10,615 nucleotides of DNA from an uncultured Verrucomicrobiales bacterium (lineage in GTDB: Bacteria > Verrucomicrobiota > Verrucomicrobiae > Limisphaerales > CANJSG01): NCBI GenBank assembly GCA_946480965.1, contig CAMLMI010000147.1, positions 1 to 10,615 of the forward strand. The letters run 5' to 3'. Below, piece by piece: positions 1-6,817 of the stretch. The notes beneath the pieces were generated by a model. The model did no database searches and was not told the origin of the DNA. It saw nothing but the letters and a program-made list of their open reading frames with translations. The translations under genes and the position numbers were made by a program. Positions within the stretch are counted from its first letter, which is position 1. Each line of letters starts with the position of its first letter.

Positions 1-2
1 TT

Positions 3-908
3 TTGGCGACGATTGTGGCGGCTCCTTCAGTTGTATTCTTTTGGATCGGGGTTCGTCGGCTACGGGAAACGCTGGCTCCACCTCAAGTGGAGCGAGATAT
101 GTCGGAGTTGGCAGAGGCTCGGAGGGCATTGAACCAATTTCTTTGGAAAGCGGGAGCATGGGAGGATGACCTTCTTGATCAGCAAGTGCCGCGGTTCGAT
201 GAGCTGACTCGTGATGGCGACTGGAACGGAATGTTAGGAGAGTGCGCGCGGCTTCAAGCAAGGTATGGCCCACACCCATTGATGAAGTCGCTCGAGATTT
301 ACGCGTTGAAGAACTTAAAGCGGCACACGGACGCGGCTAACCGAATTGAGGAGCTTCTTTCGCTGCAAATTGAGCACATGGAGGCCCGCTTATGTTTGGC
401 CTGCGATTTGGCAGTGCAGCGGGTGTTGGAAGAGCGTTCTGATCAGCTTGGGATGTTCTTCGATTTGCTGGCCTCGTCCGGTGTCTCGGACGCCTTCAAA
501 GCCTGCTGCTTGGACTCCGTGGCAACGCTGATGGTCTATCGACACGATCTGCCGCGAAGAGATGTGCTTTTGTCATGGGCCCAAGAGGCGCTTCGATTGT
601 GCCCGGATCGCCTGACCTTGAAGGGAACGTTGGCGAGCGCGCTCTGCGAAAACGACCGCTGGGACGAAGCCGAGCCGCTACTGCGGGAAGTTTTGGAAAA
701 GAGCCCGGGATTGGTGGACCAAGGCATTTGCGCCGCCTACTTGGCCCGGCTGTGCCATCGACGGGGAGATCTGCCGGGGGCGAAGGATTGGCTGGCCTAT
801 TCCCGCTACGTTTTCCCCAGTTCCGAACTGGACGCCCGCCTGCGCCGGGAACTGCCCGAGCTTTACGAGAAAACGGCCGGCGGATCGCTCCGCCGGCCGG
901 CAACGTGA
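3..908 (+). CDS. Partial TPR-like, probably membrane-anchored protein of unknown function (3' end of gene)
   Basis: The reading frame is open to the left edge and the TTG at base 3 is probably just an internal leucine, so the 301 visible residues are likely the C-terminal part of a larger protein. Residues 3-17 form a hydrophobic segment followed by basic residues (RRLRE), consistent with a membrane helix with its tail in the cytoplasm. The rest is helical and soluble. Residues about 189-270 show paired amphipathic helices of TPR style (WAQEALRLCP, then LCENDRWDEAEPLLREVLEKSP, then YLARLCHRRGDLPGAKDWL), and weaker helical pairs lie at 73-125. TPRs normally mediate protein contacts. No catalytic motif is visible. 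What precedes the helix is unknown, for example a membrane enzyme domain. The first roughly 560 bases are clearly less GC-rich than the rest of the same frame. Coding is well supported; function is not. Confidence 0.75.
   Translation: MATIVAAPSVVFFWIGVRRLRETLAPPQVERDMSELAEARRALNQFLWKAGAWEDDLLDQQVPRFDELTRDGDWNGMLGECARLQARYGPHPLMKSLEIYALKNLKRHTDAANRIEELLSLQIEHMEARLCLACDLAVQRVLEERSDQLGMFFDLLASSGVSDAFKACCLDSVATLMVYRHDLPRRDVLLSWAQEALRLCPDRLTLKGTLASALCENDRWDEAEPLLREVLEKSPGLVDQGICAAYLARLCHRRGDLPGAKDWLAYSRYVFPSSELDARLRRELPELYEKTAGGSLRRPAT
874..899. terminator. Perfect 11-bp hairpin, possible bidirectional terminator between convergent genes
   Basis: Bases 874-884 (CGGCCGGCGGA) are the exact reverse complement of 889-899, with the 4-base loop TCGC. 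The hairpin lies in the last codons of the TPR-like gene, whose stop is at 906-908, and 36 bases beyond the stop of the convergent PEP-CTERM gene. Read on the minus strand it is followed by GTTTTCTCG, a short T-rich run, so it fits better as the terminator of the PEP-CTERM gene. On the plus strand no T run follows. In GC-rich DNA such stems can also arise by chance through codon choice. Confidence 0.5.
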
Positions 909-934
909 GTTTCGGATCAAAGAAACGCCGTCGT

Positions 935-1645
935 TCAGTCCACCTTCACCGGAGCGGTTTTCTTCCGGTTCCGCAGCACGAAGATTCCGCCGATGAGGGC
1001 GAATCCGGCGGCGGACACGGCGGTGGAAACCTCGGGCACCGGCGGCGGCGACGTCAGTTCATACGTATACCAGACCGACACCGTGCCGGTGGCGCTCGCG
1101 TCCGATCCCGCCGACAGCCCGCTGCCCGACTTCGTGTAGCTGAAGGACTCGAAGGCATCGAACTGGAAAGGCAGGCTGGACGGTGCCCCGACCGACATGT
1201 CGTAGGCCGCCAGTTGGAAGAGCGCGCTCAGGTCGGCCGAAACGGTGGGCGCGACGCCCGTGTCCGTGAACGTCCGGGTAGAGTTCGCCCCCAGGTTGAA
1301 CGCGCCGACGGTGTAGGTGGGCGTGACCGTGCCGAGCGAGACATACGGCAGGCCGGTGACCATGAAAGAGGTGTCCTCGGTCATGCCCAGGATGCGGCCG
1401 GGGTTGCTCTTGGAGTTCGCGGTCAGGGTGAAGAGCGAGGAGCCGGATAGCTCGATATGGACGCCGAGGAGGGTGCCGGGCTCGTTGAAGGTGGCCAACG
1501 CGGCGGATTCGGAATAGTCGAGATCTCCGGGACCGAAGACAAACGTCTGCGGCGCGGTGGTCAGGATCAAGGCCTGGGAGCTGAGGCTGCCGACCAGCAG
1601 CGTGGCGACGCAGGCGGCGCGCAGGAGGGAGGGTTGAAGTTTCAT
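935..1645 (-). CDS. PEP-CTERM sorting domain protein, choice-of-anchor E-like, secreted
   Basis: This is a 236-residue exported protein. Residues 1-25 form a classical signal peptide: basic start (MKLQPSLLR), hydrophobic core, and cleavage probable after SSQA. The mature part (27-200) is rich in Ser, Thr, Gly and aromatic beta-strand residues, with no cysteine and no catalytic motif. The stretch FNEPGTLLGVHIELSG (53-68) resembles the start of 'choice-of-anchor E' surface domains. The C-terminus has the three-part PEP-CTERM arrangement: VPEVST (203-208), a hydrophobic helix (209-224) and a basic cluster RNRKK (225-229). In known systems exosortase cleaves near the PEP motif and the protein is linked to the envelope or released into exopolysaccharide. 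Seven residues (TAPVKVD) follow the basic cluster, a little longer than usual. No exosortase gene is visible here. Export and sorting are well supported; the protein's role is unknown. Confidence 0.88.
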   Translation of the reverse strand: MKLQPSLLRAACVATLLVGSLSSQALILTTAPQTFVFGPGDLDYSESAALATFNEPGTLLGVHIELSGSSLFTLTANSKSNPGRILGMTEDTSFMVTGLPYVSLGTVTPTYTVGAFNLGANSTRTFTDTGVAPTVSADLSALFQLAAYDMSVGAPSSLPFQFDAFESFSYTKSGSGLSAGSDASATGTVSVWYTYELTSPPPVPEVSTAVSAAGFALIGGIFVLRNRKKTAPVKVD

Positions 1646-2159
1646 GGTGGTGTCCGTGGTGTTCTGGGATTGATACGTCTTTCGTTTTTAGGTCGAGGCG
1701 AGGCGCTGGCTTCGTCTCATCTGTGGACACTTTATGGATTGGAAACGGTCAGCGGCAGACGGACGCCCCCCGGTTGTGCGGTAGGGGAATCTCCTTGGCC
1801 CGGTGTGGGGGCAGGAGGGTGGGATTGGCCAAGATTTGTGGAGGAGACGGTGGCAATGGGCTGGAGAAGAGGGAGATGGAACGAAAGCAGATTGGAGAGA
1901 ATGATACGTGGAACTGCGGAGAGCCCTTACAGCGAGACCCCCATTCCCCCAACGTTCCCGACATCTCCGAAGCTGGGCTGAAAGACCAAACAGACGCTGT
2001 CGGGCCCAAAAAGTGAGAGTTGGGCGACCACCGAGACGTTCCGGAGTTGCCCGCGTGGCGTTCCACAAGCGCTGTTCGTCCTTGGGCGGCTTGGCCGGAG
2101 CCAGAGGCCGACCGCGCACTCGGAAGATGGGGCTGCCTCCGCCGGGGGTGTTTCGCGCC
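1646..2159. other. 514-base stretch without a convincing gene; leader of the PEP-CTERM gene and tail of the response-regulator unit
   Basis: Both flanking genes are on the minus strand, so this region should carry the 3' end of the kinase/regulator transcript and the promoter of the PEP-CTERM gene. A minus-strand frame stays open across most of it (from 2215, inside the regulator gene, to 1688), but its translation is rich in Arg, Pro and Ser, has no domain look and begins inside another gene, so I do not call it. Bases about 1800-1900 are purine-rich on the plus strand. A weak hairpin (1999-2009 with 2020-2028) pairs GTCG with CGAC and CCCAA with TTGGG around a 2-base bulge; it lies about 130 bases beyond the regulator stop. 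Bases 1670-1735 are the most AT-rich part and the likeliest place for a promoter, but I cannot pick -35 and -10 boxes with confidence. No Shine-Dalgarno is seen before the ATG at 1645. Confidence 0.5.
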
Positions 2160-2837
2160 TTACCCCTCGTGATCTTGGAGCCAGCGGATGGCGTGCTGGA
2201 GCACTTCGCTGCCATCGGTCAGGCCCAGCTTTTCGCGGATGCGGGCCTTGTAGGTTTCCACGGTCTTGATGCCCAGGCGGAGGTCTTCGGCGATGCGGCG
2301 GGTGGAGAGTCCTTGGCCGATCATGCGGAAGACTTCGAGTTCGCGGTCGGTCAAGGCTTCGGCCGGGCTTTGCGGACCTTTGGCGCCGCCTCCGGCCAAA
2401 CGCTGGAGGATGCGCCCGGCGACTTCCGCGCCGAGATAGACCTCGCCGGCGAGCACCTGACGGACGGCCACGAGGATGCGGGTGGTGGCTTCTTGCTTGG
2501 TGATGTAGCCGCGGCCACCGGCCTGGAGCACGCGCTCGGCGTAGATCATCTCGTCGTGCATGGAGAGCACGAGCACGGGGAGATCGGGCAACTGGGCGCG
2601 AAGATCCTTCAACAGCTCGAGCCCGAGGGAGTTCTTGAGGGTGAGGTCCAGCAGCACGAGGTCGGGCTTGGTCTCGGTGATCCGGCGCAGCGCGGTCGGG
2701 GCGTCGTCGGCCTCGCCGCAGACCTTCAGATCCGGTTCGCGCTCCAGCAGGGCGGCGAGGTGTTCGCGGACCATGGGATGGTCGTCCACGAGGAAGATTC
2801 GATGGACTTGGGCGGCTGGGGTCTCGGTGCTTTTCAT
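2160..2837 (-). CDS. NarL/FixJ-family response regulator with LuxR-type DNA-binding domain
   Basis: The 225-residue protein has a receiver domain (about 13-128) and a C-terminal LuxR-type helix-turn-helix (about 160-220). Receiver residues are all present: acidic pair D18-D19, phosphoacceptor D64 (VLLDLTL), S92 and K114. The DNA-binding part shows the usual LTDRELEVFRMIGQGLS start and the recognition-helix region KTVETYKARIREKLG. Such proteins are phosphorylated by a partner kinase and then bind DNA as dimers. I chose the ATG at 2837 because it gives normal family length and overlaps the kinase stop by four bases (ATGA), a mark of translational coupling. An in-frame start at 3134 would add about 99 Arg/Pro-rich residues that are only the kinase gene read in another frame. 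The partner is the adjacent kinase; target genes are not shown by the sequence. Confidence 0.96.
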   Translation of the reverse strand: MKSTETPAAQVHRIFLVDDHPMVREHLAALLEREPDLKVCGEADDAPTALRRITETKPDLVLLDLTLKNSLGLELLKDLRAQLPDLPVLVLSMHDEMIYAERVLQAGGRGYITKQEATTRILVAVRQVLAGEVYLGAEVAGRILQRLAGGGAKGPQSPAEALTDRELEVFRMIGQGLSTRRIAEDLRLGIKTVETYKARIREKLGLTDGSEVLQHAIRWLQDHEG

Positions 2838-4213
2838 GCGGCGGAAGTCGATGGATGGCGGCGGCGGGGGACTTCGCAGACGACCTCGGTCCCGGCGGGG
2901 CCGGTGGAATCGAGCGTGAGCGTGCCGCCGAGCAAACGGGCGCGATGGCGCATCATCTGGAGACCCATGCCCTGGCCGTTGGGCGGAGCGGCGGGAAAGG
3001 GCAGGCCGTCGTTTTCGATGCAGAGCAGGATGCGGCGTTCGTCGGCGTCGAGCGTGAGCTGGAGATGGCGAGGGCGCCCGTGCTTGAGGGCGTTGGCCAC
3101 GGCTTCCTGGGCGATGCGGTAGAGTTCCCGGCAAACCACGGGATCATCGACCGGTGAGGTGAGGCGCGTGTAGCAGACGCAGTCCAAGCGGTTGCGTTGG
3201 CGGACCTGTTCGGCCAGTTCGTCCAGGGCTTCGGCGAGGCCACCGCTCTCCAGGCCCGAGAGGTAGAGCCCACGGGACACTTGGCGGGTCTGGCCCAGGG
3301 CGGAATCGATCAACGCGACGATCTCGGCGGCGGCGCGGGATTCTGCGGGCTGGGCCGCAGCCAGCTTGTCGGCGAGCAGCCGGGCGGCGAAGGCCACGCC
3401 GACGAGCTGCTGGCAGACGCCGTCGTGGAGATCCGCCCCGAGACGGCGTTGCTCTCTGTCGCTGGCTTCGGCGACCTGGCGCTCCAAGAGGCGGCGTTCG
3501 GTCACGTCGCGCACGACGACGACCGCACCCTTGGTTTCGGAGCGTCCGCCGGCGATGGGACGACCGGTCAGTGCGAGCCATTGGGGCGGGCGGTTTTCAT
3601 CGGCGAACCAAGGGACTTCCTCGGCGTCCACCGGGCTGCCCAGCAAGGCGCGGCGCAGCGGCTCCAGTTCCGGTTCGGTCACGCGGTCCGCATCGGGCGG
3701 CGCGGCACCGAGGATGCGGCGGGCGGCGGGATTGGACTTCACCACGCGGCCTGCGGTGTCCGCGACGACGACGCCTTCGCCGATGCTGTCGAGGACCGAT
3801 TCGAGGAGCTCCGACTGGTCGCGGAGCGCGGCGCTGCGTTCGGCGACCTTCTGCGCGAGCGAGTCGTTCAGGCCGTGGAGTTCGCGCGTGCGTTTCGCCA
3901 CCAGGGCGACCATCCAGCCGACGATGCAGAAGACGCCCGTGCGCACGGCGCCGTTCCAGTAGAGGATCGCGGGATGCGAGAGCTGGTGCGTGGCGATCTC
4001 GATGCCCAGCCAGACCGCGCCGCAGGTCAAGGCCACGGCGAGGGTGGCGGAGATGCTGGCCGACCAGGCGACCAGGGCGATGGGCAACAGGTAGAAGATC
4101 GAGAACGCCAGCTCCGGGCCCGTGCTGAGATCGATCGCGCCCACGACGACGATGCCGATGGCGGCCAGCAGGAAGAGCCGGAGCCGGGGCAGGGCGGTCA
4201 ATTGCTCGATCAT
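2834..4213 (-). CDS. Membrane-bound PAS sensor histidine kinase, HisKA_3 (NarX/DegS-like) type
   Basis: This 459-residue protein begins with about four hydrophobic helices (10-27, 35-51, 55-72, 88-106), followed by a charged, probably coiled stretch (107-135). A PAS domain follows (about 133-240, SIGEGVVVADTAGRVVKSNPAARRILG, ending in the typical VVVVRDVTERR). The dimerisation and phosphoacceptor domain is of the HisKA_3 class, with H263 in DLHDGVCQQL. The ATPase domain shows the N box with N374 (RIAQEAVANALKHG), D402 in ENDG, and the glycine loop GQGMGLQ (413-419). All catalytic elements look intact. The sensor input is unknown: the N-terminal helices have almost no periplasmic loop, so it may sense a membrane state or, through PAS, a cytoplasmic ligand. 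It is paired by ATGA overlap with the response regulator gene. A 279-base gap separates it from dedA upstream, so it may have its own promoter. Confidence 0.95.
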   Translation of the reverse strand: MIEQLTALPRLRLFLLAAIGIVVVGAIDLSTGPELAFSIFYLLPIALVAWSASISATLAVALTCGAVWLGIEIATHQLSHPAILYWNGAVRTGVFCIVGWMVALVAKRTRELHGLNDSLAQKVAERSAALRDQSELLESVLDSIGEGVVVADTAGRVVKSNPAARRILGAAPPDADRVTEPELEPLRRALLGSPVDAEEVPWFADENRPPQWLALTGRPIAGGRSETKGAVVVVRDVTERRLLERQVAEASDREQRRLGADLHDGVCQQLVGVAFAARLLADKLAAAQPAESRAAAEIVALIDSALGQTRQVSRGLYLSGLESGGLAEALDELAEQVRQRNRLDCVCYTRLTSPVDDPVVCRELYRIAQEAVANALKHGRPRHLQLTLDADERRILLCIENDGLPFPAAPPNGQGMGLQMMRHRARLLGGTLTLDSTGPAGTEVVCEVPRRRHPSTSAA

Positions 4214-4492
4214 GGGCGCGACGCGTTGCGAGGCCGAGTGTCGGGAGCCGATGGAAGCGGCGCAAGGGCGAGGTGGAACGGCGGTTCCGTCCGTTGCCGC
4301 GTTGGCGCCGATGTTCCGCCGGGCGTGCCGTCGGTGTCGCGCTGGTCAGGACAGGCTTGGGTGGTGGGCCGGCTTGGCAGGCTGGAAGCGGGCGATGCGG
4401 CAGCCGAAACGGTTGCAGACCGGTCGGCCGGAGGTTTGCGCCACGGGAGGCTGGCCAACGCTTTCTCCCTGGCTTCCGGCTCGGTCCAACGA
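4214..4492. other. 279-base gap between dedA and the kinase gene; no gene seen
   Basis: Both neighbours are on the minus strand. A minus-strand frame opening at 4458 and running to 4210 gives an 82-residue Pro/Ser/Thr/Arg-rich peptide with no recognisable fold. I regard it as chance openness in GC-rich DNA. The gap is long enough to carry a terminator for dedA and a promoter for the two-component pair, but I see neither a convincing T-tailed hairpin nor clear promoter boxes. Confidence 0.4.
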
Positions 4493-5149
4493 TCAGCGGC
4501 CGGAAGCTTCGCGCTTGAGCCGCGCGCGTTCGCGCAGGATCTCGACCACGGCGGGCAGGATGGACACGACGATGATGCCCATGATGACCAGCTCGAAGTT
4601 CTTCTTCACGAACGGCACGTTGGCGAAGAAATAGCCGGCCGGCACCAGCGTCAGCACCCAGATCAGCGCGCCGACCACGTTGAAGAACATGAAACGCCCG
4701 TAGGTCATCGCGCCGGCTCCGGCGACGAACGGGGCGAAGGTGCGGACGATGGGGACGAAGCGGGCGAAGATGATGGCCTTGCCGCCGTAGCGCTCGAAGA
4801 AGGCGTGGGTGCGGTCCAGGTGCTTCTGCTTCACCACGCGCGGAAAGGTCTTGGCCGTCCAGGTGCCGAGCTTGCGGCCGATCCAGTAGTTCACCGTGTC
4901 GCCGAGGATGGCGGCGACAATGAGGACGACGCAGAGGAGGACGAGGTTGAGTTCGCCCCCGGCCGCGATGGCTCCGGCGGCGAAGAGCAGGGAATCGCCC
5001 GGGAGAAAGGGGGTGACGACGAGGCCGGTCTCACAGAAGACGATCAGGAAGAGGATCACGTAAACCCACGTGCCATGCTCGCGCACCAAGGTGTCCAGGT
5101 GCTCCTTGATGTTCAGGACGAAGTCGATGGCGTCTTTGATCCATTCCAT
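4493..5149 (-). CDS. DedA-family membrane protein (VTT/SNARE-associated domain)
   Basis: This is a 218-residue integral membrane protein of usual DedA length. The first signature (29-62) includes FCETGLVVTPFLPGDSLLF, with E40 and D52. The second (123-170) includes FARFVPIVRTFAPFVAGAGAM, with R130 and R136. These four match the charged residues known from Escherichia coli YqjA/YghB work (E39, D51, R130, R136) to be needed for function. A long helix (about 187-206) and a basic tail close the protein. The family is linked to proton-motive-force homeostasis and envelope integrity, and some members recycle undecaprenyl phosphate or move other lipids across the inner membrane. Which substrate this one uses cannot be read from sequence. 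It diverges from panD across 108 bases. No clear Shine-Dalgarno precedes the ATG; the start fits the family N-terminus. Confidence 0.94.
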   Translation of the reverse strand: MEWIKDAIDFVLNIKEHLDTLVREHGTWVYVILFLIVFCETGLVVTPFLPGDSLLFAAGAIAAGGELNLVLLCVVLIVAAILGDTVNYWIGRKLGTWTAKTFPRVVKQKHLDRTHAFFERYGGKAIIFARFVPIVRTFAPFVAGAGAMTYGRFMFFNVVGALIWVLTLVPAGYFFANVPFVKKNFELVIMGIIVVSILPAVVEILRERARLKREASGR

Positions 5150-5257
5150 GCGGGCGGGGATTTAGCCGATGCCGGGCGGCGGGACCAAGGGCAAACTCCG
5201 GCGACAGGAAATGAGTTGGCGGCGTTCGGGGAGCGACACTAGGTTTCCGCCCGAAAA
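5150..5257. promoter_or_regulatory. Divergent intergenic region between dedA (-) and panD (+)
   Basis: The two genes start back to back, 108 bases apart, so promoters for both should lie here. On the plus strand TTGGCG (5216-5221) and TAGGTT (5240-5245), 18 bases apart, are a weak sigma-70-like pair that would leave a very short leader before the panD ATG at 5258. These boxes match consensus only moderately. No strong Shine-Dalgarno is visible before either ATG. The presence of promoters follows from gene arrangement; the exact boxes are a guess. Confidence 0.35.
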
Positions 5258-5620
5258 ATGCTCGTTCACGTTCTCAAGTCGAAGATCCACCGCGCCACCG
5301 TCACCGGGGCCAGCGTCGATTACGAAGGCAGCCTGACCATCGCGTCCGATCTGATGGAGGCCTGCGGCCTGTATCCGTATGAGAAGATCCTCTGCGGCAA
5401 CATGGCCAACGGCGCGCGCTGGGAGACCTACGTGATCAAGGGCCCGGCCGGCAGCGGCGCGATCGAGCTGAACGGAGCCGTGGCGCATCTGGGCAAGCCC
5501 GGCGACCTCATCACGATCATGAGCTTCACCGAGGTCGATCCCGCCGCCGCCGCGAACTGGAAGCCCCGCGTGGCCGTGCTGGGAGCGGGCAACGTCATCA
5601 TCGACAAGAACGGCAAATAA
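5258..5620 (+). CDS. panD: Aspartate 1-decarboxylase (pyruvoyl-dependent)
   Basis: PanD converts L-aspartate to beta-alanine, the precursor used with pantoate to make pantothenate and then coenzyme A, in the cytoplasm. The 120-residue proenzyme is close to the usual 126. Self-cleavage normally occurs between Gly24 and Ser25, which forms the pyruvoyl group; here YEGSLTI places G24 and S25 exactly there. Other active-site residues line up by number with the Escherichia coli enzyme: K9 in LKSKIHRA, and R54, T57 and Y58 in NGARWETYV. The fold-core motif NGAVAHLGKPGDLITIMSF (about 72-90) is also present. The ATG at 5258 gives the standard N-terminus MLVHVLKSKIHRA. lpxD follows after only 22 bases on the same strand, so the two are probably cotranscribed. 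No other pantothenate gene is in the window. Confidence 0.98.
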   Translation: MLVHVLKSKIHRATVTGASVDYEGSLTIASDLMEACGLYPYEKILCGNMANGARWETYVIKGPAGSGAIELNGAVAHLGKPGDLITIMSFTEVDPAAAANWKPRVAVLGAGNVIIDKNGK

Positions 5621-5642
5621 CCGCCGCCAACATGCCAAGGGA

Positions 5643-6716
5643 ATGAACCAGGGAGCCCCAAACGTTTCGTCCGCTTCGATCCAGTTCACCACGCAGGACA
5701 TCGCCCGGGAGCTGGGCGGCGAAGTGCTGGGCGATCCTTCGATCCGGCTCACCGGCTTCGCCCCCGCCACTTCGGCCAAGGCGGGCGACCTGACCTTCGC
5801 CGAGAACGAGACGTTTTTCCTCAAAGCCGAACAGACCGACGCCGCCGCCATCATGGTGGACGGGCCGTTCCGCTCGGAGAAGAAGGCCGTGATCAAGGTG
5901 CCGAACGCCCGCATCGCCTTCGCCCGGGTGTTGCCGCTTTTCTTTCCCGAACCTTCCTATCCGGCCGGAGTGCATCCGTCGGCCGTGGTCGCGCCCGGCG
6001 CGGAAATCCATCCCACGGCCCACATCGGTCCCAACTGCGTCGTCGGCGAAGGCTGCAAGATCGGTGCACGGACCGTGCTGATGGCTTCGGTGTCCGTCGG
6101 AGCCGGCTCGGTCCTCGGCGAGGACGGACGGATCTTTCCCAACGTCTCCCTCTATTCCCGCACGCAGATCGGCGCGCGCGTCCGCATCCATTCCGGCGCG
6201 GTGATCGGATCGGACGGATTCGGCTACGTGCTCGACCAGGGCCAGCATCGCAAGGTGCCGCAGGTGGGCTTCGTGCTGATCCATGACGACGTGGAGATCG
6301 GCGCGAACGTGACCATCGACCGCGGCGCGCTCGGACCTACGACGATTGGCCGGGGCACGAAGATCGATAACTTGGTGCAGATCGCCCACAACGTGAGCGT
6401 CGGCGACCATTGCCTGCTCGTCGCGCAGGTCGGCGTGGCCGGCAGCACCAAGATGGGCAACTACGTGACGCTCGCCGGCCAGGTCGGCGTGGCGGGCCAT
6501 CTCAAGATCGGCAGCAAGGCCCTCGTGGCCGCGCAGTCCGGCGTGATGCACGACGTGCCCGAAGGCGAGAAGTGGTTCGGCTCCCCCGCGCAGCCCGACC
6601 GCCAGATGAAGCGCCAGCTCGTGGCCGTCCACCAATTGCCCGCGCTGATCCGGCGCGTGGCCGAGCTGGAGGCGAAGCTGGGCCAGGCGCGCGCTTCCGA
6701 GGCCGGTCCGGACTGA
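5643..6716 (+). CDS. lpxD: UDP-3-O-acylglucosamine N-acyltransferase (lipid A synthesis)
   Basis: LpxD transfers an R-3-hydroxyacyl chain from acyl carrier protein to the 2-amino group of UDP-3-O-acyl-glucosamine, the third step of lipid A synthesis, in the cytoplasm. The 357 residues are near the usual 340-360. An N-terminal uridine-binding domain (about 13-105) is followed by a left-handed beta helix of hexapeptide repeats (about 107-305, such as VHPSAVVAPGAEIHPTAHIG). Family signatures include IGSDGFGYV (188-196) and ANVTIDRGALGPTTIG (221-236). The catalytic histidine is H249 in QIAHNV, equivalent to H239 of Escherichia coli. A helical tail (about 330-350, VHQLPALIRRVAELEAKLG) matches the trimer's C-terminal helices. 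AAGGGA sits almost directly before the ATG at 5643. Linkage with panD suggests an operon. An intact gene supports a lipopolysaccharide-bearing outer membrane. Confidence 0.98.
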   Translation: MNQGAPNVSSASIQFTTQDIARELGGEVLGDPSIRLTGFAPATSAKAGDLTFAENETFFLKAEQTDAAAIMVDGPFRSEKKAVIKVPNARIAFARVLPLFFPEPSYPAGVHPSAVVAPGAEIHPTAHIGPNCVVGEGCKIGARTVLMASVSVGAGSVLGEDGRIFPNVSLYSRTQIGARVRIHSGAVIGSDGFGYVLDQGQHRKVPQVGFVLIHDDVEIGANVTIDRGALGPTTIGRGTKIDNLVQIAHNVSVGDHCLLVAQVGVAGSTKMGNYVTLAGQVGVAGHLKIGSKALVAAQSGVMHDVPEGEKWFGSPAQPDRQMKRQLVAVHQLPALIRRVAELEAKLGQARASEAGPD

Positions 6717-6817
6717 ACCCGACGGATCACCGGGGCGAATCGTTTTCTGCGGATGGCCGGACGAAGGGTTGCCCTTTGCGGCGGTCCGTGCTCCTTTGGC
6801 GCTGAAATTTCCAGGAC

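Noticed and set aside
575..1450. A 291-codon plus-strand frame overlapping the TPR-like gene and running antisense to the PEP-CTERM gene
   Set aside because: Low-complexity Arg/Gly-rich translation; both overlapped genes have clear protein features.
1688..2215. A 175-codon minus-strand frame over the 1646-2159 region
   Set aside because: It begins inside the response regulator gene, has no start signal and no recognisable fold, and is rich in Arg, Pro and Ser. It is kept only as a question in the findings.
2838..3134. N-terminal extension of the response regulator to an upstream ATG
   Set aside because: The extra residues are an Arg/Pro-rich out-of-frame reading of the kinase gene; the ATGA overlap at 2834-2837 gives the normal length.
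3197..5242. A 681-codon plus-strand open frame across the kinase gene, the gap and dedA
   Set aside because: It lies opposite two genes with complete family motifs, and its translation is a Gly/Asp/Glu/Arg-rich, His-containing shadow with no domain. Long antisense frames are expected in GC-rich DNA.
5598..6635. A 345-codon minus-strand frame with regular Ala/His/Asp repeats
   Set aside because: The regularity is the mirror of the hexapeptide repeats of lpxD, which is clearly the real gene.
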